A DNA stretch of 26,480 bases. It comes from an uncultured Clostridia bacterium (GTDB lineage: Bacteria; Bacillota; Clostridia; Christensenellales; UBA1242). Location of the stretch: assembly GCA_937891595.1 (NCBI GenBank), contig CALATF010000077.1:1-26480 (forward strand), read 5' to 3'. Below are positions 1-4,595 of this stretch, in pieces. The position numbers were made by a program, and so were the translations under genes. Position 1 is the stretch's first letter. The number at the start of each line of letters is the position of its first letter. A model generated the notes under the pieces. The model made no database searches. It worked only from the letters and a program-made list of their open reading frames with translations, and had not been told where the DNA came from.

Positions 1-2
1 AG

Positions 3-251
3 GAACAGTTCTCGCAACTTGCTCCTCGCAAAGATGAACATGGCAATCGCTATTATACAGAGAAAGATATTGACTTTGTAAAACAAGTCAAATACCTGCG
101 TGACGAATTGCATATTACACGTATCGCTGCCATCAAGAATGAATTGCAATCTAATACTAAACAAGTAGATGTTGTTGGATCCATTTGTCCAAAAATAACT
201 AAAGTATATCTTGCTGAAACCCATGCAAGAACTGATGTCATAGCAGGGTAA
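3..251 (+). pseudogene. MerR-like DNA-binding fragment, 5' truncated, probably foreign to the contig
   Basis: An open frame enters from the window edge and runs to a TAA at 249-251. Its first ~58 codons encode a stretch with 'HGNRYYTEKDI' followed by a helix-rich segment (VKQVKYLRDELHITRIAAIKNEL). This resembles the wing and second half of a MerR-family winged-helix DNA-binding domain, in the style common in Bacteroidetes. Codons here (CTC, TCG, CGC, CGT, CTG) are unlike the A/T-ending codons elsewhere. The match stops at about 177, exactly at a GGATCC. From there the same bases read in reverse are good permease coding sequence, so codons after that point are spurious. No start codon is visible. 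The family call rests on one domain half and is tentative; it could be another short helix-turn-helix fragment. Confidence 0.45.
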
Positions 252-553
252 TAAATAACTGCCATAAACCAACCCATATAGTAAGCATATTTTTTACCAC
301 ATGTTGCTTCAGCATAATCTATAGCACCATTAGTTTTTTCAAACTTTGTTGCCATTACAGCAAAGGCACAAGCACATATTACCATAACAATACCGCCTAT
401 TACCCAAGCCAAAATCCCAATCCACATGTTACCACCGGTAACACCTAAAATGTTTTGGGCTTTAAAGAATACACCACTACCTATAACTATGCCTACAACC
501 ATAGCAATAGCGGTCATTATTCCATATTTTTTCTTTAAACCGTTTTGTTCCAT
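53..553 (-). CDS. Amino-acid permease (APC family), N-terminal part only; true homology 178-553
   Basis: The first ~125 residues are a typical APC-superfamily amino-acid transporter N-terminus. They include the TM1 signature 'GIVIGSGVFF' (unwound glycine helix used in substrate binding), then TM2 and TM3 with 'YPAMTSVLAWVSARY'. Full-length relatives have about 12 membrane segments and 430-480 residues, so roughly three quarters are missing. Homology breaks after 'FGQMDP', whose codons contain the GGATCC at 177-182. The remaining 40 residues to the stop at 53 are low-complexity nonsense read from another gene's opposite strand. The start ATG (551-553) is preceded by AGGAG on the minus strand and by a consensus promoter at 626-654. 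The gene is divergent from the XRE gene at 688 and probably controlled by it. The truncation may be an assembly or ligation artefact rather than a real pseudogene. Confidence 0.8.
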   Translation of the reverse strand: MEQNGLKKKYGIMTAIAMVVGIVIGSGVFFKAQNILGVTGGNMWIGILAWVIGGIVMVICACAFAVMATKFEKTNGAIDYAEATCGKKYAYYMGWFMAVIYYPAMTSVLAWVSARYTLVIFGQMDPTTSTCLVLDCNSFLMAAIRVICNSSRRYLTCFTKSISFSV

Positions 554-625
554 AATTTCTCCTTTTTTTAAACTGAACCCTATAAGTTTACCATAATTAT
601 TTATATTATCAAAACAAATGAAAAA

Positions 626-654
626 ATTATACTAGACATTTTATCTAGTGTCAA
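626..654 (-). promoter_or_regulatory. Consensus sigma-A promoter of the permease gene
   Basis: On the minus strand a perfect TTGACA (649-654) and a perfect TATAAT (626-631) are separated by 17 bp (632-648). It points at the permease start at 553. The spacer and upstream flank contain the GACATTTT repeats described separately. Confidence 0.85.
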
Positions 655-680
655 GACATTTTGTCGAGTAAAAGACATAC
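631..680. promoter_or_regulatory. Tandem operator-like repeats over the permease promoter
   Basis: GACATTTT occurs at 635-642 and 655-662, with a shorter GACAT at 674-678, so repeats start 20 and 19 bp apart, about two helical turns. The first lies in a perfect inverted repeat, ACTAGA-N7-TCTAGT-like arms (631-649), and the second in GACA-TTT-TGTC (655-665). The repeats cover the spacer, the -35 region and the upstream flank of the permease promoter, and end just before the XRE start. This layout suits repression of the permease and autoregulation by the neighbouring XRE protein. Binding is inferred, not shown. Confidence 0.6.
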
Positions 681-687
681 TAAAAAT

Positions 688-894
688 ATGGATAAACAAT
701 TTTGTGAAAATTTAAAAAATGCAAGAAAATATTGTAATATGACTCAAAAAGAAGTTTCTATTAAAATTGGTGTAGTCGAAAGTTGTTATGCAAATTGGGA
801 ACAAGGAAGAACTGAACCAAATATAGATATGTTACGAAAAATCTGTATTCTTTTTAATGTTAATATTGATGAACTAATTAACGGAAGATTATAA
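688..894 (+). CDS. Small XRE/Cro-CI family transcriptional regulator
   Basis: A 68-residue protein made almost only of one HTH_3 domain: 'FCENLKNARKYCNMTQKEVSIKIG' (helices 1-2), then 'ESCYANWEQGRTEPNIDMLRKICILFNVNIDELI' (recognition helix and the WExGRxxP motif). It should bind DNA as a dimer. I chose ATG 688 over the in-frame TTG at 661, because 661 lies inside the second operator repeat. Neither start has a clear Shine-Dalgarno, so translation may be leaderless or weak. The gene is divergent from the permease fragment and ends with a strong terminator at 921-951. No effector domain is present, so any signal must come from a partner or from protein level. Confidence 0.85.
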   Translation: MDKQFCENLKNARKYCNMTQKEVSIKIGVVESCYANWEQGRTEPNIDMLRKICILFNVNIDELINGRL

Positions 895-920
895 ACAAAA
901 ATCCAGCATCAAATAAAAAC

Positions 921-951
921 GGCATAGAAATTCATTCTATGCCTTTTTTTT
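921..951 (+). terminator. Intrinsic terminator of the XRE gene
   Basis: GGCATAGAA (921-929) pairs with TTCTATGCC (935-943) around a 5-nt loop, followed by eight T's (944-951). Confidence 0.85.
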
Positions 952-991
952 ATAAAAAATCGTCTAAATCGATTTTGGTTCGATTTAGACG
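952..991 (-). terminator. Intrinsic terminator-like hairpin downstream of the tRNA-Ile fragment
   Basis: CGTCTAAATCG (961-971) pairs perfectly with CGATTTAGACG (981-991). On the minus strand it is followed by ATTTTTTAT. It lies just past the CCA end of the duplicated tRNA-Ile 3' portion, as if it were once the end of a tRNA operon. Confidence 0.7.
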
Positions 992-996
992 TCTTG

Positions 997-1079
997 TGGT
1001 AGGATTGAGTGGACTCGAACCACCGACCCCCACCTTAAAAGGCACACTTGCTGGGCCTTTAGCCCGTTAAGGGTGGTGC
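997..1079 (-). pseudogene. tRNA-Ile pseudogene: 3' half with an insertion in the anticodon loop
   Basis: Positions 997-1037 are identical to 1210-1250, the last 41 nt of the intact tRNA-Ile (anticodon 3' arm, variable region, T arm, acceptor 3' strand, CCA). The copy then has 32 extra bases (1038-1069) where the intact gene has 2, and resumes with the 5' anticodon-arm sequence (1070-1079 matches 1253-1262). The D arm and acceptor 5' strand are missing, so it cannot fold as a normal tRNA. The insert holds short hairpins (GGGC/GCCC and AAAGGC/GCCTTT). It could be a decayed duplicate, a reconstituted attachment site, or part of a structured RNA. I see no group I intron core, and the insert is far too short for one. 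Confidence 0.7.
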
Positions 1080-1170
1080 CTTGCGAAAAACATTTTATGT
1101 TTTTCTAACAGGAACACCCTGATTTTTTGTGTCTTCACAAAAAGTTTTGCATAGCAAAACAAGGTGGGGA
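1080..1170. repeat. Hairpin-rich rearranged segment with inverted tRNA-Ile pieces
   Basis: Three short stem-loops follow each other: GAAAAACAT/ATGTTTTTC (1085-1105), TTTTTGTG/CACAAAAA (1124-1143) and GTTTTGC/GCAAAAC (1144-1160). Two 9-nt pieces of tRNA-Ile appear in inverted orientation: CACCCTGAT (1115-1123) and AAGGTGGGG (1161-1169). They flank two of the stem-loops in the order they have around the anticodon loop of the tRNA. AAGGTGGGG also forms a long-range inverted repeat with CCCCACCTT at 1028-1036. No open frame is present. Confidence 0.6.
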
Positions 1171-1202
1171 TAATAAAAAAATAAAACCACTCGTATGAGT
1201 GG
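1171..1202 (-). terminator. Terminator of the tRNA-Ala/tRNA-Ile operon
   Basis: CCACTC (1187-1192) pairs with GAGTGG (1197-1202) around a 4-nt loop. On the minus strand it is followed by TTTTATTTTTTT. It lies just 7 bp beyond the CCA end of tRNA-Ile. Confidence 0.85.
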
Positions 1203-1209
1203 AATTACT

Positions 1210-1286
1210 TGGTAGGATTGAGTGGACTCGAACCACCGACCCCCACCTTATCAGGGTGGTGCTCTAACCGGCTGAGCTACAATCCT
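1210..1286 (-). tRNA. tRNA-Ile (GAT anticodon)
   Basis: A full cloverleaf on the minus strand: acceptor AGGATTG/CAATCCT, D arm TAGCTCAGCCGGTTAGAGC, anticodon stem CCACC/GGTGG with GAT at 1250-1252, T arm with GTTCGAGTC, discriminator A and an encoded CCA (1210-1212). It is the second gene of an operon behind tRNA-Ala. The 3' 41 nt are duplicated 213 bp downstream. Confidence 0.95.
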
Positions 1287-1337
1287 ATATATATTAAAAA
1301 GACTTTGTTAATACCGGTTATATAACAAAGGCTTTAA

Positions 1338-1414
1338 TGGTGGAGATAGTCGGGCTCGAACCGACGACCTCCTGCGTGCAAGGCAGGCGCTCTAGCCAAC
1401 TGAGCTATACCCCC
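1338..1414 (-). tRNA. tRNA-Ala (TGC anticodon)
   Basis: Acceptor GGGGGTA pairs with TATCTCC (two G-U pairs). The D arm is TAGCTCAGTTGG, the anticodon stem CCTGC/GCAGG carries TGC (1378-1380), the T arm has GTTCGAGCC, and CCA is encoded at 1338-1340. It leads the operon. The spacer to tRNA-Ile folds into a stem (CTTTGTTA 1303-1310 with TAACAAAG 1323-1330), a plausible processing signal. Confidence 0.95.
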
Positions 1415-1434
1415 ATGACCTTTAAAGCCTTATT

Positions 1435-1463
1435 ATATTACCAAAAAGAAAATATATTGTCAA
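1435..1463 (-). promoter_or_regulatory. Promoter of the tRNA-Ala/tRNA-Ile operon
   Basis: TTGACA (1458-1463) and TAATAT (1435-1440) on the minus strand are 17 bp apart. The expected start is about 1428, just upstream of tRNA-Ala. Confidence 0.7.
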
Positions 1464-1481
1464 TAAGAATATTAAAATTTT

Positions 1482-2366
1482 TTAAGCTTTTTTTAATATC
1501 ATATAAATAGTATTTTCAATATCTTCAAAATCAAATCCGTCAATCCCATTAATAGAATTAATTAAACCTTTTTTACTATCTGTACCAAACAAATATTCAA
1601 TGGCCATTTGGTGCATTTCTTCTACAAAACCTTTTTCTTGCCCGAACATTCTATCATATAATTTTATAATTTCACTACTATCTTGTTGAGATAATTGATT
1701 AATAATAAATGAATTAACTTTTGTGCTATATGAAAAATCGCTTAAATTAACTTCCATCGTAAAATTATCTGTAAAATATAATGAATCTGGAATATATTTT
1801 ATCAATAATTTTGTTATTGCATTATTTTCTTTTTTTAAAGGATTTTTAATTAAGCTTAAATCGAATTTAGCTATAACTTGAATATCAACCTTTGTTTTAT
1901 TGCCTTCATTAATTAAATTACTAAATTTTATTTGTTTAATTTGAGTATTTTGATTAATTAAGTCTTCATCACTTTCTTTTAAAAATTCATTTAAAAAAGC
2001 ATTAGTTAACGCACAAAATTGTTTATCTGTAATTTTTGCTTGCTCTAGCAAATCTTTTGAATAGAATTCTTGTAAATTTAAACTTTGCGAACCTTCTTGA
2101 CTATTATATATTGTATCGTCCCCAAAAATACCTATCAATGAGCCGGATATATCTTCTGAACTATAAGGATTTGTAATAATATAACTTTCTGAAACATCTT
2201 TATTTATCAGGTCTAATTTTCTCTTTATATCAATCAAATCAATACCCAAAGCAAATTTCAAATAACAATACAAACTTATAACAATAAATGCAATTATACC
2301 TAAAATAATGCCTAGTATTTTAAGAATTGTTAGGAAAATATTTGTTTGTTTTTTAGGTTTTATCAT
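1482..2366 (-). CDS. Membrane-anchored protein of unknown function
   Basis: A 294-residue protein that I do not recognise. Residues ~8-38 form one strong hydrophobic helix (IFLTILKILGIILGIIAFIVISLYC) after a basic start (KPKKQ), so it is probably a signal anchor with the bulk outside. There is no lipobox cysteine. The rest is Asp/Ser/Asn-rich and soluble, with an alternating beta-like region around 'KVDIQVIAKFDLSLIK' and 'YFTDNFTMEVNLSDFSYSTKVNSF', perhaps a lipid- or peptide-binding fold. The start ATG (2364-2366) has AGGAGAG 7 bases upstream on the minus strand. It has its own promoter region and is divergent from the cytidylyltransferase genes. No enzymatic motif is visible. Confidence 0.8.
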   Translation of the reverse strand: MIKPKKQTNIFLTILKILGIILGIIAFIVISLYCYLKFALGIDLIDIKRKLDLINKDVSESYIITNPYSSEDISGSLIGIFGDDTIYNSQEGSQSLNLQEFYSKDLLEQAKITDKQFCALTNAFLNEFLKESDEDLINQNTQIKQIKFSNLINEGNKTKVDIQVIAKFDLSLIKNPLKKENNAITKLLIKYIPDSLYFTDNFTMEVNLSDFSYSTKVNSFIINQLSQQDSSEIIKLYDRMFGQEKGFVEEMHQMAIEYLFGTDSKKGLINSINGIDGFDFEDIENTIYMILKKA

Positions 2367-2476
2367 AATAACTCTCCTATTTAATAAAAATATTATTACA
2401 TTTAGTAAAAAATTTTACAACTCTTTTAAATGAAATATATTTTTAAAGTTTATATTAAATTTAACACAATTCCCTA

Positions 2477-2505
2477 TTGACATACACTAATTATCATGGT
2501 ATATT
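2477..2505 (+). promoter_or_regulatory. Promoter of the first cytidylyltransferase-like gene
   Basis: TTGACA (2477-2482), 17-bp spacer, TATATT (2500-2505). The expected start is about 2512, giving a ~110-nt leader that contains a short ORF and a terminator-like hairpin before the gene. Confidence 0.75.
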
Positions 2506-2515
2506 CTTAAAGTAC

Positions 2516-2584
2516 ATGAGAAACTATAAGAAAAAGATTTTATATAAGCGAAAGATAAATATTATGTTAATTAAAAATGTTTAG
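2516..2584 (+). CDS. Possible 22-residue leader peptide
   Basis: An ATG lies about 4 nt after the predicted transcription start and opens a 22-codon frame rich in Lys, Arg, Ile and Tyr. It ends ...Lys-Asn-Val-TAG. The stop (2582-2584) is the last triplet of the left arm of the hairpin at 2576-2601. There is no Shine-Dalgarno, so translation would have to be leaderless. A translated leader ending inside a terminator stem would allow ribosome-linked attenuation. It may also be chance in AT-rich DNA; the same layout recurs before the paralogue, which raises interest. Confidence 0.3.
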   Translation: MRNYKKKILYKRKINIMLIKNV

Positions 2585-2606
2585 GCACTCGTCTAAGCAT
2601 TTTTTT
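2576..2606 (+). terminator. Terminator-like hairpin (attenuator candidate) before cytidylyltransferase 1
   Basis: AATGTTTAG (2576-2584) pairs with CTAAGCATT (2593-2601, one G-T pair), followed by a run of T's (2600-2606). The ribosome site of the next gene begins about 8 nt later. With a promoter 70 nt upstream and no other gene between, it either attenuates the gene or ends a ~95-nt RNA. Confidence 0.65.
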
Positions 2607-2624
2607 ATTTGCCAAGGAGAAAAC

Positions 2625-3338
2625 ATGACAAAAGAACAAGCATTTAACTTAATAAACGAGCTAAATACTAAAGTTGCAGACACCCCACAAGAAGTACGAG
2701 AGTACTTTCTACAATACTATACCCAAGCAGTGGCTGATTTATATGAATACAAAATAAATGAACAAAACCAACCAAGTGAAAAACCTTATAAAGTTGGTTA
2801 CTTTACTGGAACATTCGATTTAGCTCATTTTGGGCATTTATCAACAATTATGAAGGCTTCTCAATTATGCGATAAACTTATAGTTTCTGTTTCTACAGAT
2901 GAAGTTGTAAAAAGTTACAAACATCAATATCCTGTAGAACCATTTATAGAAAGACTTTTTCATGTAAGCAATATCAAAGGAGTTGCTTTAGCAATTCCAC
3001 AAGAAAGTTTGTACGATAAAATAGAAATATGCCAAAAATATGGTGCGGACGTAATATTTACAAGTGCAGAATATAAAGCAGAAAATTATAAAGATTTATC
3101 CTTGCTCTCCGAAAAACAATTAAAGGGCATTGAAAGATGGGAAATCTTTGAAGAAGAAGCTGAAGAAAACGATATAAGCATTGTTTATATTGATAGAATT
3201 CAAGGCGCAGACGGTAGAGACATGTCCTCTACAGACACAAAAAACATTATTGCAGATAGAAACAGCCTACAATCTTGCCAAAACATAATGCTATATTCAG
3301 AAGGGGAATGTTGCGAAGAAGCAGTTTTCGCTTTATAA
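2625..3338 (+). CDS. Cytidylyltransferase-like protein (TagD/PCYT-type fold), copy 1
   Basis: A 237-residue protein with a nucleotidyltransferase core from about residue 56: 'GTFDLAHFGH' carries the HxGH motif (68-71), followed by 'VSVSTDEVVKSYK' and the late 'RIQGADGRDMSSTDTK', equivalent to the RxxGxSTT motif that holds CTP. Such enzymes couple CTP to phosphorylated alcohols such as glycerol-3-phosphate, phosphocholine or phosphoethanolamine; the substrate here cannot be read off. Typical TagD proteins are ~130 residues. This one adds an N-terminal helical domain (1-52) and a C-terminal tail 'CQNxMLYSEGECxxExVFAL' shared with the next gene. I chose ATG 2625, preceded by AAGGAGA, over ATG 2577, which lies in the terminator-like stem. 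Paralogue at 3570. Confidence 0.85.
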   Translation: MTKEQAFNLINELNTKVADTPQEVREYFLQYYTQAVADLYEYKINEQNQPSEKPYKVGYFTGTFDLAHFGHLSTIMKASQLCDKLIVSVSTDEVVKSYKHQYPVEPFIERLFHVSNIKGVALAIPQESLYDKIEICQKYGADVIFTSAEYKAENYKDLSLLSEKQLKGIERWEIFEEEAEENDISIVYIDRIQGADGRDMSSTDTKNIIADRNSLQSCQNIMLYSEGECCEEAVFAL

Positions 3339-3372
3339 TTTTTTAAACTTTATATTTTATGCAATTTAACCA

Positions 3373-3401
3373 TTGATATTTATTTAATATTAAAGTATTA
3401 T
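3373..3401 (+). promoter_or_regulatory. Promoter of the second cytidylyltransferase-like gene
   Basis: TTGATA (3373-3378), 17-bp spacer, TATTAT (3396-3401). The start is expected at about 3408, so this paralogue has its own transcript and leader rather than depending on read-through. Confidence 0.65.
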
Positions 3402-3407
3402 TGAAGT

Positions 3408-3512
3408 ATGAAAAATTTACATATAATCAAACAATTAAATACTTTTTCATCTAAAGTTGTATTAATTGCGCAACTAATTTTTAGTTTTCTATTAATTTCA
3501 AAAAAAGTTTAG
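3408..3512 (+). CDS. Possible 34-residue hydrophobic leader peptide
   Basis: The ATG coincides with the predicted transcription start of the promoter at 3373-3401. The frame encodes 34 residues: a short polar start, then a hydrophobic stretch (VVLIAQLIFSFLLI) and a final Ser-Lys-Lys-Val-TAG. The stop triplet (3510-3512) is in the left arm of the terminator-like hairpin at 3501-3535. It lacks a Shine-Dalgarno. It could be a one-pass membrane micropeptide, an attenuation leader, or a chance frame. Confidence 0.3.
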   Translation: MKNLHIIKQLNTFSSKVVLIAQLIFSFLLISKKV

Positions 3513-3535
3513 GCTTTATGCCCTAAACTTTTTTT
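3501..3535 (+). terminator. Terminator-like hairpin (attenuator candidate) before cytidylyltransferase 2
   Basis: AAAAAAGTTTAGG (3501-3513) pairs with CCTAAACTTTTTT (3522-3534) around an 8-nt loop and ends in a T run. The ATG of the next gene follows 34 nt later. As for copy 1, promoter, short leader, hairpin and gene come in that order. Confidence 0.7.
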
Positions 3536-3569
3536 ATTACTCACTTAAATTTAAAAAAGGAAATTTGCT

Positions 3570-4118
3570 ATGTCTATAAAACAATTCAAAAGAGGTTATT
3601 ACACAGGCGTTTTTGATATTATTCACAATGGCCATATAAGAGCAATAAGCAACGCTAGTGAATTGTGTGAACAACTTGTCGTTGGTGTTTCAACTGACGA
3701 GGTTGTTTATAGTTATAAAAATAAATATCCTGTTTTACCTTTTGAAAGCAGGATTGAAGTTGTTAATAGCATTAAGGGTGTAACAACAGCTATACCGCAA
3801 ACAGATTTATATAATAAAGTTGAAGTTTGCTTGGCATTAGGTTGTGACGTAATATTTTCAAGTGATGAATACAGAGAAGAATATTACAATGGCAGAGAAA
3901 TGACTCCTAAAGAACAGGCAGGCGTTGAAAGATGGAAAGCCATTCAAGAAGAAGCAAACCAAAATGGAATTGATGTTGTATATTTATCAAGAAGCCAAGG
4001 AGTATCATCCTCTTTTATAAAGGAATCTATACTAAATCAAACTAATTATCAACCTTGTCAAAATCAAATGTTATATTCTGAAGGGGAATGTAATGACGAA
4101 CCTGTTTTCGCCTTATAA
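3570..4118 (+). CDS. Cytidylyltransferase-like protein (TagD/PCYT-type fold), copy 2
   Basis: A 182-residue paralogue of the preceding gene that lacks its N-terminal extension. 'GVFDIIHNGH' gives the HxGH motif (19-22), 'VGVSTDEVVYSYKNKYPVLPF' follows the first copy closely, and 'RSQGVSSSFIK' is the RxxGxSSxxIK nucleotide-binding motif, here nearer the canonical form than in copy 1. The middle of both proteins contains 'CDVIFSSDEY/ADVIFTSAEY'-type strands and an Arg-Trp-containing helix. The last 20 residues match 'CQNxMLYSEGECxxExVFAL', as in copy 1, although the segment just before it differs. The start ATG has AAAAAGGAAA upstream. Function: transfer of CMP to a phosphorylated alcohol, perhaps for cell-envelope polymer decoration; substrate unknown. 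Confidence 0.87.
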   Translation: MSIKQFKRGYYTGVFDIIHNGHIRAISNASELCEQLVVGVSTDEVVYSYKNKYPVLPFESRIEVVNSIKGVTTAIPQTDLYNKVEVCLALGCDVIFSSDEYREEYYNGREMTPKEQAGVERWKAIQEEANQNGIDVVYLSRSQGVSSSFIKESILNQTNYQPCQNQMLYSEGECNDEPVFAL

Positions 4119-4231
4119 AATCCACAATCATCAAAACAAATATTAATATTATTGTAAATTATATAAAAATAATCTAAAAAAATAAATTTTTCTAATTTAT
4201 TTTTTCAATGCTAAAATTTTTAAAAAAACTG

Positions 4232-4260
4232 TTGACATAAAACTACATTTATCATATAAT
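4232..4260 (+). promoter_or_regulatory. Consensus promoter of the tRNA-Met/tRNA-Glu operon
   Basis: Perfect TTGACA (4232-4237), 17-bp spacer, perfect TATAAT (4255-4260), 18 bp before tRNA-Met. Confidence 0.9.
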
Positions 4261-4278
4261 ACACTTTGTTAGAAATGT

Positions 4279-4355
4279 GGTGGCGTAGCTTAGTTGGTTA
4301 TAGCACTCGGTTCATACCCGGGAGGTCGTAAGTTCGAGTCTTACCGCCACTACCA
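4279..4355 (+). tRNA. tRNA-Met (CAT anticodon), elongator-like
   Basis: Acceptor GGTGGCG pairs with CGCCACT (first pair G-U). D arm GCTTAGTTGGTTATAGC, anticodon stem CTCGG/CCGGG with CAT at 4313-4315, T arm with GTTCGAGTC, encoded CCA. It pairs at position 1-72, unlike the initiator. Elongator Met is favoured; a CAT anticodon could also be a lysidine-modified tRNA-Ile, which I cannot rule out from sequence. Confidence 0.93.
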
Positions 4356-4420
4356 AAATATTATTTTGTGCTCTAACTATTTTGCAAGAAACAATGCAAG
4401 AAAAACTTACAAAATTTTTT

Positions 4421-4495
4421 GGTCCCGTGGTCAAGCGGTTAAGACATCGCCCTTTCACGGCGGTATCATGGGTTCGAATCCCGTCGGGATCACCA
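4421..4495 (+). tRNA. tRNA-Glu (TTC anticodon)
   Basis: Acceptor GGTCCCG pairs with CGGGATC (one G-U). The anticodon stem TCGCC/GGCGG carries TTC at 4454-4456. The T arm contains GGTTCGAATCC and CCA is encoded. It is co-transcribed with tRNA-Met, 65 bp upstream. Confidence 0.95.
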
Positions 4496-4506
4496 AAATA
4501 AAAAAA

Positions 4507-4534
4507 GGCATTACTTAAAGTAATGTCTTTTTTT
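4507..4534 (+). terminator. Terminator of the tRNA-Met/tRNA-Glu operon
   Basis: GGCATTAC (4507-4514) pairs with GTAATGTC (4520-4527) around TTAAA, followed by TTTTTTT. Confidence 0.85.
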
Positions 4535-4550
4535 ATTTTAATTTTCTATA

Positions 4551-4579
4551 TTGATTTTGTCTTGGTTAACTGCTATAAT
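4551..4579 (+). promoter_or_regulatory. Promoter of the gene at 4596
   Basis: TTGATT (4551-4556), 17-bp spacer, TATAAT (4574-4579). The -35 overlaps the upstream in-frame TTG, which argues against translation from that codon and for ATG 4596. Confidence 0.7.
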
Positions 4580-4595
4580 TTCTTTAGGAATAATT

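Noticed and set aside
53..176. C-terminal 40 residues of the permease frame
   Set aside because: Reads as nonsense after the GGATCC; the opposite strand codes for a MerR-like segment there.
997..1170. Group I intron in the tRNA-Ile anticodon loop
   Set aside because: The loop insert is only 32 nt, no P3-P7 core is visible, and the 5' half of the tRNA is missing.
2577..2624. Upstream ATG start for the first cytidylyltransferase
   Set aside because: It lies in the terminator-like stem without a ribosome site; ATG 2625 has AAGGAGA at proper spacing.
4294..4518. 74-codon open frame on the + strand
   Set aside because: It runs through tRNA-Met and tRNA-Glu; the frame is a by-product of the tRNA genes.
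4551..4595. TTG start for the 392-residue protein
   Set aside because: The TTG is the -35 box of a good promoter; ATG 4596 has AGGA upstream.
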